From Phycisphaerae bacterium (lineage in GTDB: Bacteria; Planctomycetota; Phycisphaerae; UBA1845; UTPLA1), in the NCBI GenBank assembly GCA_016935885.1, contig JAFGQA010000141.1, forward strand, positions 1 through 5,299: a DNA stretch of 5,299 bases, in the 5' to 3' direction. A model generated the notes under the pieces. It did no database searches. It was not told the origin of the DNA and was given only the letters and a program-made list of their open reading frames with translations. Made by a program: the position numbers and the translations under genes. Each line of letters starts with the position of its first letter. Positions within the stretch are counted from its first letter, which is position 1. Shown in pieces: positions 1-5,256 of this stretch.

Positions 1-54
1 GACCGAGAATCCCTTCTCGGTCCTGAAGCCGGTGCCGAGAAAGGATTCTCGGCA
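1..54. repeat. Paired inverted hairpin repeats (CGAGAATCC type)
   Basis: Two perfect stem-loops sit side by side. The first spans 1-22, with arms GACCGAGAA and TTCTCGGTC around the loop TCCC. The second spans 33-54, with arms TGCCGAGAA and TTCTCGGCA around the loop AGGA. The core of the second, read on the minus strand, matches the core of the first at 15 of 16 bases, so these are two copies in opposite orientation. The first core, CGAGAATCCCTTCTCG, recurs exactly at 1768-1783. The pair lies downstream of the minus-strand lipoprotein gene, whose stop is at 89, so it could help end that transcript. Neither stem is followed by a T-tract, so classical intrinsic termination is not supported. The left end may be cut by the window edge. 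Confidence 0.8.
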
Positions 55-88
55 GAGCGTACAGTCGTTCTATTTGTGAAACGCCGTG

Positions 89-661
89 CTAGTCTGTTTC
101 GCCGAAGGCCTGCTGCCGCATCTCGGCCGCCGCTTCGAGGAGGGCCTCCTTGTCTGGCGACCGCGCGGGCTCTAGGACGAAGGTCTCCAGCACGCGATCA
201 TCATGGACGGTGAACGGCACCAAGCACTCGGTGAAGATATCGATGCCGGGCAATTCGTACCATGGGGTCTTGATGTTGTGATGGGTGCGCATGGTCTCGT
301 AGCCCTTCTTCCGGATGATGATGTCATAGTCGCCGTACCAGGTGAACGGGACCCTGACCGGCGATTGGCCGACCTCGTCGTCGTTCAGGAACACCGTGGC
401 TTCTTCCGGTTCGGTATTGATCGAGACCGTCCGCTCAATGCAACCCGCGGCGAAGGCCAGGCAACCCAATAGCGCACACGAAGCCGCCGCACGGCGAAGC
501 CGCCATGTCCGACGCGTGCCCGACTTGGGCCCCGTCCCAGAACGGTGGCGCTGGCGTCCCGCCGGTGTTCCATCACGGGCCAGAAGCCCGTACCACAGGG
601 GGTCTTGGCATGGGCTTTCGGTTGCCTCAGCGGCCCGGTTGCCCTTGGATCCGTCCGTCAT
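89..661 (-). CDS. PEGA-domain lipoprotein with repeat-derived N-terminal extension
   Basis: This is a 190-residue protein if it starts at the ATG at 661. That start has a GGAG Shine-Dalgarno six bases upstream and is preferred over the longer frame opening at 730. A basic n-region (RRTWRLRR, about 50-57) leads into a hydrophobic stretch and a lipobox-like AAGC with Cys74, so the mature protein is probably lipid-anchored. Residues about 76-125 form a PEGA-like beta domain: ERTVSINTEPEEATVFLND, then GQSPVRVPFTWYGDYDIII and RKKGYET. The following region (about 126-165, WYELPGIDIFTECLVPF) is, from memory, typical of small planctomycete PEGA lipoproteins, usually about 150 residues. PEGA domains are generally extracytoplasmic surface or binding modules; the ligand here is unknown. 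Oddly, residues 22-40 are encoded by a dispersed palindromic repeat, and no ATG, GTG or TTG start lies between that repeat and the hydrophobic segment. The signal peptide would therefore carry an unusual extension of about 50 residues. Lipoprotein class is fairly sure; export is less sure. Confidence 0.85.
   Translation of the reverse strand: MTDGSKGNRAAEATESPCQDPLWYGLLARDGTPAGRQRHRSGTGPKSGTRRTWRLRRAAASCALLGCLAFAAGCIERTVSINTEPEEATVFLNDDEVGQSPVRVPFTWYGDYDIIIRKKGYETMRTHHNIKTPWYELPGIDIFTECLVPFTVHDDRVLETFVLEPARSPDKEALLEAAAEMRQQAFGETD
543..598. repeat. Two-hairpin palindromic repeat inside the lipoprotein gene
   Basis: This 56-bp module has near-inverted ends, CGGTGGCGC at 543-551 and GTACCACAG at 590-598, like the CTGTGGCAC/GTGCCACAG ends of the copy at 5068-5121. 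It contains two hairpins. The left one pairs 551-556 with 560-565, including one G-T wobble. The right one pairs ACGGGC (575-580) with GCCCGT (586-591) around a 5-nt loop. It lies wholly inside the lipoprotein reading frame and, read on the minus strand, encodes residues 22-40, beginning LWYGLLARDGTP. Homology to the 5068 copy is judged from shared layout and ends, not from an alignment score. Confidence 0.7.
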
Positions 662-742
662 GGCTTGCTCCGAGACTCGTGATCTCCGCTTCGCTTGGGG
701 CGGGGCGGCCTGCGGGGTGCCGCCTGCCAACGAACAGCCAAC

Positions 743-770
743 AGTCTATCATCCACGCCGCGGCAGGCAA
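743..770 (-). promoter_or_regulatory. Candidate promoter for the PEGA lipoprotein gene
   Basis: On the minus strand, TTGCCT (complement of 765-770) and TAGACT (complement of 743-748) are 16 bp apart. Each matches four of six positions of the sigma70 consensus. Transcription would begin near 736, giving a leader of about 75 nt before the ATG at 661. The match is weak and positional only. Confidence 0.22.
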
Positions 771-835
771 CGCCGCAGAAAGCCGATTCCCAAGCAAGGC
801 TTGCACGCAGTTTCACTGCGAAACCGTCTCGCGTC

Positions 836-865
836 TTGGTAACATAGAGGTCCAGACGGTATCAT
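836..865 (+). promoter_or_regulatory. Candidate promoter for the alpha/beta hydrolase gene
   Basis: TTGGTA at 836-841 and TATCAT at 860-865 are separated by 18 bp. The -10 matches five of six consensus positions and the -35 four of six. Transcription would start near 872, about 34 nt before the ATG at 906. This would also place the start codon at 876 (an in-frame alternative) almost at the transcript end, which favours 906. Confidence 0.35.
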
Positions 866-905
866 CGCGTCGGCATTGCCTGAATTCCTGGATCCAGAGC
901 CGGTT

Positions 906-1700
906 ATGAGAACGCATCGTCGTCTTGCTCTCGTGCTCCTTTTCACCTTCCCGTTGCTGCACGCGTCCTGCTTCCTCTCGACGCCGCCCGAGCCCACGTC
1001 CGAGGAGCTGGACGCCGGCCTGATCGTGATCTACCCCGGCGTCTCCAGCGCGCCAACTGATCTGATCAACTGGTACTTCGCCCTGCGCGACGAGGGCATC
1101 ATTCAGGCAATCGAGGTCGTGCCCTACGGCCCGCCCATGGACCTGCTGGGTAACCTCGTCACGTACGAGAGGAACCGGGCGTGGTCGGCGGAAGAAGCGC
1201 CGCGCATCGCCCAATACATGGACGAGCACCCCGGCCGCCCAGTCACGTTGATCGGCTATTCGGGCGGCGCCGGCATCGCCGTCATGGTCGCCGAGTCGAT
1301 GCCTGGGGGCTATCGACTCGATCGCCTCCTGCTGTTCAGCAGTGGTCTGTCGTCGGGATACGACCTTTCGGCCGCGCTGGACCACACGGAGAAGGGCATC
1401 GTGCACTACTGGTCCCCACGCGACTGGATCGCCGCCTTGGCCACGATTGTCGCCGGGACCGTGGATCGCGTGTTCGAGTCACCGGCCGCGACGGTGGGCT
1501 TCAAGATGAGCGACGAGCGGCTTGTCCAGTTCACCTGGATGCCCGAGATGGCTCGCTACGGGAACCACGGCAACCACCATGACTTCTTGTACAACGAGCC
1601 GTGGATCAGGGATTATGTCGCCCCGCTGATCACACGGGCAGGGGAGTGTTGCGCAATCGCGGGACAGAAGGAGTTCTGCGGGTGGCGAGGGAGCCCGTGA
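906..1700 (+). CDS. Alpha/beta hydrolase, probable lipoprotein
   Basis: This is a 264-residue protein starting at the ATG at 906. An in-frame ATG at 876 would add ten residues ahead of the signal peptide and is less likely. No strong Shine-Dalgarno is visible at either. The N-terminus (MRTHRR then LALVLLFTFPLLHASC) is a signal peptide ending at a lipobox-like HASC with Cys22; His at -3 is atypical, so lipidation is probable rather than certain. VTLIGYSGG at 113-121 is a nucleophile elbow (G-x-S-x-G) placing the nucleophile at Ser119. Asp173 (HYWSPRD) is the likely acid and His221, His224 or His225 (NHGNHHDF) the likely base, in the expected order. GLIVIYPG (38-45) fits the first core strand and oxyanion region. 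Family members hydrolyse esters, amides or other bonds; the substrate cannot be told. The gene is divergent from the PEGA lipoprotein. The last 20 residues (ECCAIAGQKEFCGWRGSP) look compositionally unlike the rest. Confidence 0.85.
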   Translation: MRTHRRLALVLLFTFPLLHASCFLSTPPEPTSEELDAGLIVIYPGVSSAPTDLINWYFALRDEGIIQAIEVVPYGPPMDLLGNLVTYERNRAWSAEEAPRIAQYMDEHPGRPVTLIGYSGGAGIAVMVAESMPGGYRLDRLLLFSSGLSSGYDLSAALDHTEKGIVHYWSPRDWIAALATIVAGTVDRVFESPAATVGFKMSDERLVQFTWMPEMARYGNHGNHHDFLYNEPWIRDYVAPLITRAGECCAIAGQKEFCGWRGSP

Positions 1701-1764
1701 CAGTGCAGGCACGTGTCCCTGGTAGCTTGCCTGCCGGTGTGGATGCCCCGTGCGCCGAGACGCT

Positions 1765-1788
1765 GGGGCGAGAATCCCTTCTCGCCCC
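1765..1788. repeat. Hairpin repeat (CGAGAATCC type), possible terminator
   Basis: This is a perfect 10-bp stem, GGGGCGAGAA at 1765-1774 and TTCTCGCCCC at 1779-1788, around the loop TCCC. The 16-base core is identical to that at 4-19, while the outer pairs differ as complementary pairs. It stands 65 bp after the hydrolase stop and about 75 bp before the next gene's promoter, where a terminator would be expected. The stem is followed by CTTGTG rather than a run of T, so intrinsic termination is unproven. Just upstream, GCCGAGACGC (1754-1763) resembles part of the other repeat type, so this may be a composite copy. Confidence 0.7.
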
Positions 1789-1864
1789 CTTGTGTCGAGG
1801 TGTGGGGAAGGACGGGCGCCGAAGCTGTCACAGGGCCATGATCAGGACGAGGATGGCGTCAGAG

Positions 1865-1893
1865 TTGAATGGGGCCGCGGAGGGCCGCATAAT
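1865..1893 (+). promoter_or_regulatory. Sigma70-type promoter for the 1945-2700 gene
   Basis: TTGAAT at 1865-1870 and CATAAT at 1888-1893 are separated by exactly 17 bp. The -10 matches five of six consensus positions and the -35 four of six. Transcription would begin near 1900, giving a leader of about 45 nt. This is the best promoter match in the window and probably also drives the downstream glycosyltransferase gene. Confidence 0.5.
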
Positions 1894-1944
1894 GGGACGA
1901 GACTCGTACACGCGATTTGTGCGCGTCTGGGGAGGACCCAAACA

Positions 1945-2700
1945 ATGACAGCTGCCTTTGGGGCCCACTGTGACGATTTTCACATCGCCACACGCTTGTT
2001 CCTCAAGCTTGACCTAGCGCTTCAGCGGGAGACGGTTCTGCACTTCTTCGACAGTGTCAAGCGGGAGTTCCCTACGATGCGGAAGCTGCGCCGGCGCGAG
2101 GACGGCTCCCTGCTGCTGGAAGAGGATGAGGCCGCGGACGGTTCCCGCCGGTGGCTGCGGCTGGACGAGGGGGCGATCCGGCTGGGCTATCACAACCCTC
2201 CTCGATCGGAGGATGCACAGCGGCTTGGCCAAGTGGTGCTGAAGATGGCCCCGTACCACCTGACGCTGGATGATCTCGACTACGATCATTTGGAGGTCGT
2301 TTACGGGTTCGATCTGGAGTACCGTGGCAACCACGACCAGCTCGTCGCCGACACGCTGTACGCCGACAGTCCGTTCGCGGCCCTGTTGAACCACGACAGC
2401 GTGTCGCACGCGATCGATGCTCAGCCCTTTGTGGGTATGGCGGTCAGCGAATCGTGCGATACGCAGGTGTATGTCGAGGTCAAGAGCCGCACGTCCACCT
2501 TCGAGGTCCGGACGCAGCAGTATGAGCCGCAGCAGTTGAGCGTCTTTCTGACGGTTCGGAGGTATTGGGGCTTCGCGGAGGCGGGTTCCATTGGCGAGGC
2601 GCATCGGGAATTGACCCGTTGTGCCGAAGACTGGGCAGTCGATCGTGTTGTGCCGTTGTTCGTGAACCCGCTCGCGGACGCCATCGCGTCACGACGATAG
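1945..2700 (+). CDS. Conserved-looking hypothetical protein, probably cytosolic
   Basis: This is a 251-residue protein starting at the ATG at 1945. The start is well supported: GGGGAGG lies about nine bases upstream. The frame stays open back to 1750, but that stretch runs through a hairpin repeat and the promoter and is not believed to be coding. There is no signal peptide or membrane segment. The N-terminal half holds an amphipathic stretch (LALQRETVLHFFDSVKREF, 24-42), an RRREDGSLLLEEDEA segment (49-63) and LRLDEGAIRLGYHNPP (71-86). The middle is acidic (LTLDDLDYDHLEVVYGFDLEY, about 106-126). The C-terminal half has a strand-rich part (TQVYVEVKSRTSTFEVRT, 173-190) and a Trp/Arg-rich QQLSVFLTVRRYWGF (196-210). 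I do not recognise the family; the layout is loosely reminiscent of TIGR04255-type proteins, but this is a weak impression. No catalytic motif is evident. It precedes the glycosyltransferase by 84 bp without an obvious terminator except the 2760-2778 hairpin, so co-transcription is likely. Confidence 0.8.
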   Translation: MTAAFGAHCDDFHIATRLFLKLDLALQRETVLHFFDSVKREFPTMRKLRRREDGSLLLEEDEAADGSRRWLRLDEGAIRLGYHNPPRSEDAQRLGQVVLKMAPYHLTLDDLDYDHLEVVYGFDLEYRGNHDQLVADTLYADSPFAALLNHDSVSHAIDAQPFVGMAVSESCDTQVYVEVKSRTSTFEVRTQQYEPQQLSVFLTVRRYWGFAEAGSIGEAHRELTRCAEDWAVDRVVPLFVNPLADAIASRR

Positions 2701-2759
2701 TCGGCTGACGTCGCGGTGCGATGTCTGCCGCGATCCCCTCAGGAGCCCCCGACAAAGAG

Positions 2760-2788
2760 CCCTCGGCCCAGCCGAGGGGTAGTCGTGC
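2760..2788 (+). promoter_or_regulatory. Hairpin overlapping the glycosyltransferase ribosome binding site
   Basis: CCCTCGGC (2760-2767) and GCCGAGGG (2771-2778) form a perfect 8-bp stem with a CCA loop. The 3' arm contains GAGG (2774-2777), the best Shine-Dalgarno for the GTG start at 2785, with a 7-nt spacer. In the folded RNA the ribosome binding site would be covered. It could damp translation or make it depend on ribosomes arriving from the upstream gene. No T-tract follows, so a terminator role is less likely. Confidence 0.45.
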
Positions 2789-4779
2789 GATCAGCCACCT
2801 CACACCGACTCGCGAAGCCCCCTCCGGCCAAGGTCGGCCGCTCCTTGGCTGCAACGTCTGCGGCACGCACGTCTCTCCTGCTGGTCAGCATTGCTGCGGC
2901 GGTCGCCACCGTGGCGATCGGGTGGACCTCGGCCCGTGGTCTGGAGACGCTCTGGGACGAACAGGTTGACCACGAGATCGCCCTCGGCCTCCTCGAACAT
3001 CCGCTGACCGGCGAGCAGCCGACGATAGATGGCTCACAGACACGCCTGCCCATGTACGTGAATGCGGTCGGATTCGCCCTGACGGGCAGGGATGATCTCG
3101 CGGTGTCGCGAGGTATCAGCCTGGTCTTTGCGGCGATCACTGTCATCGTCACCGGGCTCCTGGGGTGTCGCCTGTTTGGGCCGCTGGTCGGAGCGATGGC
3201 GGCGGTCCTGCTGGCGATTTCGCCCTACTTCCTGTCGTTTGGCCGCATCTCGATGACCGAGGGCGACGTCTTCCTCGCTTGCTTCATGACGCTGGCGATC
3301 TGGGGGTCCGTTCGATACCTCGATCGCCCCTCGGCATCAAGCTGGATGATGGCCGCCGTCCTTTTCGGTCTGGCGTTGGGGGCGAAGATCTTCGCTGTGG
3401 TGCTACTTGTCGTGTTTGGCGTCCTGGCGGTGGGAAGGCGTCCTAGGGCCTTTGTGGGATGGCCATCCCAGCGGGGGGCACACCGGCGAGACGCCGGTGC
3501 CACAAAGATACGGCGAGACGCCGGTGCCACAAAGGATTGGCAAATCGCACGTGCCACGGAAGCTTCAGGAGGCGTTCTTGGCGGTGGGCCGTCTCGCGTC
3601 GTCGACATTGCAGGCTGTTCCAAGGACGTTCGGCGGCTCCGCGTCCTGCTGGCCGGCGGTGTGATCGTGATCCTCGTCGTGGCGGGCATCGCTATGTTAT
3701 CGCGGCACGCGGCGATCCGCGGGCGTGCGAGTCTTTCAACGCACGCCGAATGGGCCGCAGTCGCCGGCTGGCTGGTCCTTCTCGTACTGTGCTGCAGTAC
3801 CATCGTGTTTGTCGTGCGGAGGCGCGTCCTGGCCCCAGGCCCGTTGGCACGCTTCGTAGGCATGGCGGTGCTGGCGGCGATGACGTTCTTTGCCGTGATG
3901 CCTGTGCATCTCGTCGAGCACGACATCGCCCGGGAGATCGTCCGTCGTGTGCTGCGATGGGACCACCAGGCGCCGCTGGCGCTTTGGAGCGACCATCTAC
4001 GGCTGTATGCCGGCATCCTGTTGGTCAAGTTGACGCTGCCGCTCGGCGTATTGACGTGTGGGGCCTTGCTATTCGGCGTGATCCGCGGGCGCAGCGACCT
4101 GCGCTGGCGAATGTGTATTCTGACCGTCACCTGTTACGTCGTCGTCCTGTGCTTGCTGCCGCTTCGACAGACGTTCTACCTGATGGGCATCTATCCGCTG
4201 ATTGGCATCATGACCGCGGCATTCGCCGTCGGCGTCGGTCGCTGGATGGGAGCGTTCGACCGGCGGGCACAAGCCGTCTGGGCGATCGTGGTCGTTGGTC
4301 TGTTGCTCCACTTGGGGGTGAACGTTTACAGGGCGCATCCGTGGTATCACCTGTACGGCTACAAGGTTGTGGGGAACCGGTGGCTCGGGGCGGAATCCCG
4401 CGGCTATCGAAATCTCGTCCAAACCCCGAGCGACGGCGTTGAATCGCTGATCCGCTGGTGCAACACCGACGCTCGAGTGGGGCCCGGCGATCGGGTCGTC
4501 AGCTTCCTATGGGAACAGGCGATCATCGACCGTCTCCTGCCCGACGAGCCGCGCTACGTCTTTGTGCCCCGTGGCGTTTCACCGGACCGGGAGGCCATCC
4601 CACCGCCACCTTCGATTGACGACGCCGATTTCGTCCTGCTGCACATCAACAACCTCCTCGGCTATGGCGACCATCGGCCGGATTGCCCTCCCGAGGCGGC
4701 TTTGCGAGACGGATTCAGCGTCGTTTACGCCGTTCGCCGCGGGCCCATGGACGTGGCCTGGGTGTACGCCCGGCGGTAG
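2785..4779 (+). CDS. GT39/ArnT-type (PMT_2) membrane glycosyltransferase with repeat insertion
   Basis: This is a 664-residue protein if it starts at the GTG at 2785, which has GAGGGG just upstream. An alternative GTG at 2716 (687 residues) has no visible ribosome site. Family enzymes move sugars from lipid-linked (polyprenyl phosphate) donors to acceptors on the outer face of the membrane. The layout fits: a first membrane span at about 30-47, then an outer loop with LWDEQ (Asp58-Glu59), where the family keeps its catalytic acidic residue, and TRLPMYVN at 86-93. Next come SRGISLVFAAIT at 108-119, ISPYFLSFGR at about 145-154, and further spans near 134-154, 162-179, 188-216, 286-305, 322-343, 357-375, 404-430, 443-459, 465-487 and 497-514. 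LPLRQTFYLMGIYPLIGIM (about 459-477) matches the conserved late region of PMT_2 proteins. A soluble tail of about 150 residues follows and is probably extracytoplasmic. Residues about 218-285, after the GRRPR at the end of a span, are repeat-derived and low-complexity and are absent from the usual fold. Donor and acceptor are unknown. Confidence 0.85.
   Translation: MRSATSHRLAKPPPAKVGRSLAATSAARTSLLLVSIAAAVATVAIGWTSARGLETLWDEQVDHEIALGLLEHPLTGEQPTIDGSQTRLPMYVNAVGFALTGRDDLAVSRGISLVFAAITVIVTGLLGCRLFGPLVGAMAAVLLAISPYFLSFGRISMTEGDVFLACFMTLAIWGSVRYLDRPSASSWMMAAVLFGLALGAKIFAVVLLVVFGVLAVGRRPRAFVGWPSQRGAHRRDAGATKIRRDAGATKDWQIARATEASGGVLGGGPSRVVDIAGCSKDVRRLRVLLAGGVIVILVVAGIAMLSRHAAIRGRASLSTHAEWAAVAGWLVLLVLCCSTIVFVVRRRVLAPGPLARFVGMAVLAAMTFFAVMPVHLVEHDIAREIVRRVLRWDHQAPLALWSDHLRLYAGILLVKLTLPLGVLTCGALLFGVIRGRSDLRWRMCILTVTCYVVVLCLLPLRQTFYLMGIYPLIGIMTAAFAVGVGRWMGAFDRRAQAVWAIVVVGLLLHLGVNVYRAHPWYHLYGYKVVGNRWLGAESRGYRNLVQTPSDGVESLIRWCNTDARVGPGDRVVSFLWEQAIIDRLLPDEPRYVFVPRGVSPDREAIPPPPSIDDADFVLLHINNLLGYGDHRPDCPPEAALRDGFSVVYAVRRGPMDVAWVYARR
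3455..3470. repeat. 16-bp perfect palindrome TGGGATGGCCATCCCA
   Basis: The sequence equals its own reverse complement over all 16 bases. It lies within the glycosyltransferase gene at the left side of the inserted repeat cluster, 13 bases before the first 24-base repeat unit. It is translated in frame as part of FVGWPSQ. It probably belongs to the same composite mobile or dispersed repeat. Confidence 0.7.
3484..3561. repeat. Tandem 27-bp repeat (RRDAGATK) within the glycosyltransferase gene
   Basis: Two identical 24-base units, each beginning CGGCGAGACGCCGGTGCCAC, lie at 3484-3507 and 3511-3534, a period of exactly 27 bp or nine codons. A decayed third unit at 3538-3561 keeps the period and about 15 of 24 bases. 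Each perfect unit encodes RRDAGATK; the third reads WQIARATE. Each intact unit can form a short hairpin (for the first, ACCGGCG at 3482-3488 with CGCCGGT at 3492-3498). The GGTGCCAC end matches the right arm type of the intergenic copy at 5068-5121, showing that this is a member of a dispersed family, not a private protein repeat. Confidence 0.85.
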
Positions 4780-4867
4780 AGCGGGGTCCAAGCGTGCTCG
4801 TGGGTCGATGTGGCAGCCACTGGGGGATCGCCGGCCTCCCTGATCGCTCGCTCGCCGGAACCGAGAG

Positions 4868-5040
4868 ATGCGCCGAACGGCAAACCTGTTTGCGGCAATC
4901 CGCAGGCTGATCTGGGCTCGGATTCGCGCGCGGCACACCGTCTTCTGCATCCTGCGATGTCCGCGAAAGCCTCCTTCGACCGCATTGGATGTCGCCGGCG
5001 GGAGCGGGCATCTATCCACAAGGACGTCGGCGGTCTCACG
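4868..5040 (+). pseudogene. Possible N-terminal remnant of a class I methyltransferase
   Basis: A frame starting with ATG at 4868, preceded by CCGAGAG, encodes MRRTANLFAAIRRLIWARIR and then, at residues 37-49, STALDVAGGSGHL. The latter resembles motif I of class I SAM-dependent methyltransferases and in particular the LDxAGGTG form of UbiE-type enzymes, with Asp41 and Gly44, Gly45 and Gly47 in place. The usual spacing of about 40 residues before motif I also fits. No later methyltransferase motif follows: from 5041 the frame runs into a palindromic repeat and stops at 5137. If real, this is a gene cut off by repeat insertion or deletion. The motif is short and could be chance, so the call is tentative. 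The 88 bases before it (4780-4867) show nothing recognisable. Confidence 0.28.
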
Positions 5041-5158
5041 CCTAAAGCACTTCACAGTTGGATGCACCTGTGGCACCGCCGGCTCGGCGGTGGATTCTCC
5101 GGCGAGAAGCCCGTGCCACAGTCGCAGGCAAGCGTGAACTGCTCTAGAGCGTTTTAGG
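5041..5158. repeat. Nested MITE-like palindromic element
   Basis: The outer ends form an imperfect inverted repeat. The left end is 5041-5059 (CCTAAA...CAGTT) and the right end is 5137-5158 (AACTG...TTTAGG), matching at both extremities with a variable middle. Inside is a 54-bp module at 5068-5121 with perfect 9-bp inverted ends, CTGTGGCAC and GTGCCACAG. Within that, CACCGCCG (5074-5081) pairs with CGGCGGTG (5085-5092), and TTCTC (5095-5099) pairs with GAGAA (5104-5108). GCTCTAGAGC at 5141-5150 is a further 10-bp palindrome. No transposase is present, so any movement would need a protein supplied elsewhere. Confidence 0.7.
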
Positions 5159-5256
5159 GTTGAGCGTGCATGCTCCATTGACGCTTCGTTGCAGCGTCGG
5201 CCCCCTGTGGCGGACGGGGATGACCGGTTTGCCGACGTTCCTCAAGGGTGAACGCT

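Noticed and set aside
813..1406. Long minus-strand open frame of about 197 codons opposite the hydrolase gene
   Set aside because: It overlaps a gene with clear family motifs, its translation is rich in Arg, Gly and Asp as expected for an antisense shadow in high-GC DNA, and it shows no domain.
671..1907. Shared CGAGACTCGT at 671-680 and 1898-1907 as a common operator
   Set aside because: Both copies lie in 5' leaders, but a ten-base match is expected several times by chance in a window of this size, so it was not called.
1750..1944. Upstream extension of the 1945-2700 gene to an ATG at 1750
   Set aside because: The extension would translate a perfect hairpin repeat and the likely promoter, has no ribosome site, and the ATG at 1945 has a strong GGAGG site.
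3484..3557. Short tandem units considered as a CRISPR-like array
   Set aside because: There are only two perfect units and one decayed one, the gaps between the 24-base units are just three bases, and the units are translated in frame, so there are no spacers.
3225..4130. Minus-strand open frame of about 301 codons opposite the glycosyltransferase
   Set aside because: Its Thr/Arg/Pro-rich low-complexity translation is typical of the antisense frame of a membrane protein gene, while the plus strand has a recognisable family layout.
3459..4442. Plus-strand open frame of about 327 codons in another frame of the glycosyltransferase gene
   Set aside because: It is Arg-rich with no hydrophobic segments or motifs, and the competing frame encodes all the expected membrane spans on both sides.
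4880..4893. GCAAAC-CT-GTTTGC inverted repeat
   Set aside because: The two-base loop is too tight for a stable hairpin without opening the stem, and it has no repeat relatives in the window.
4579..5178. Minus-strand open frame of about 199 codons across the end of the glycosyltransferase and the 3' region
   Set aside because: It spans the antisense of a real gene and the nested repeat, has no recognisable domain, and has no support for its start.
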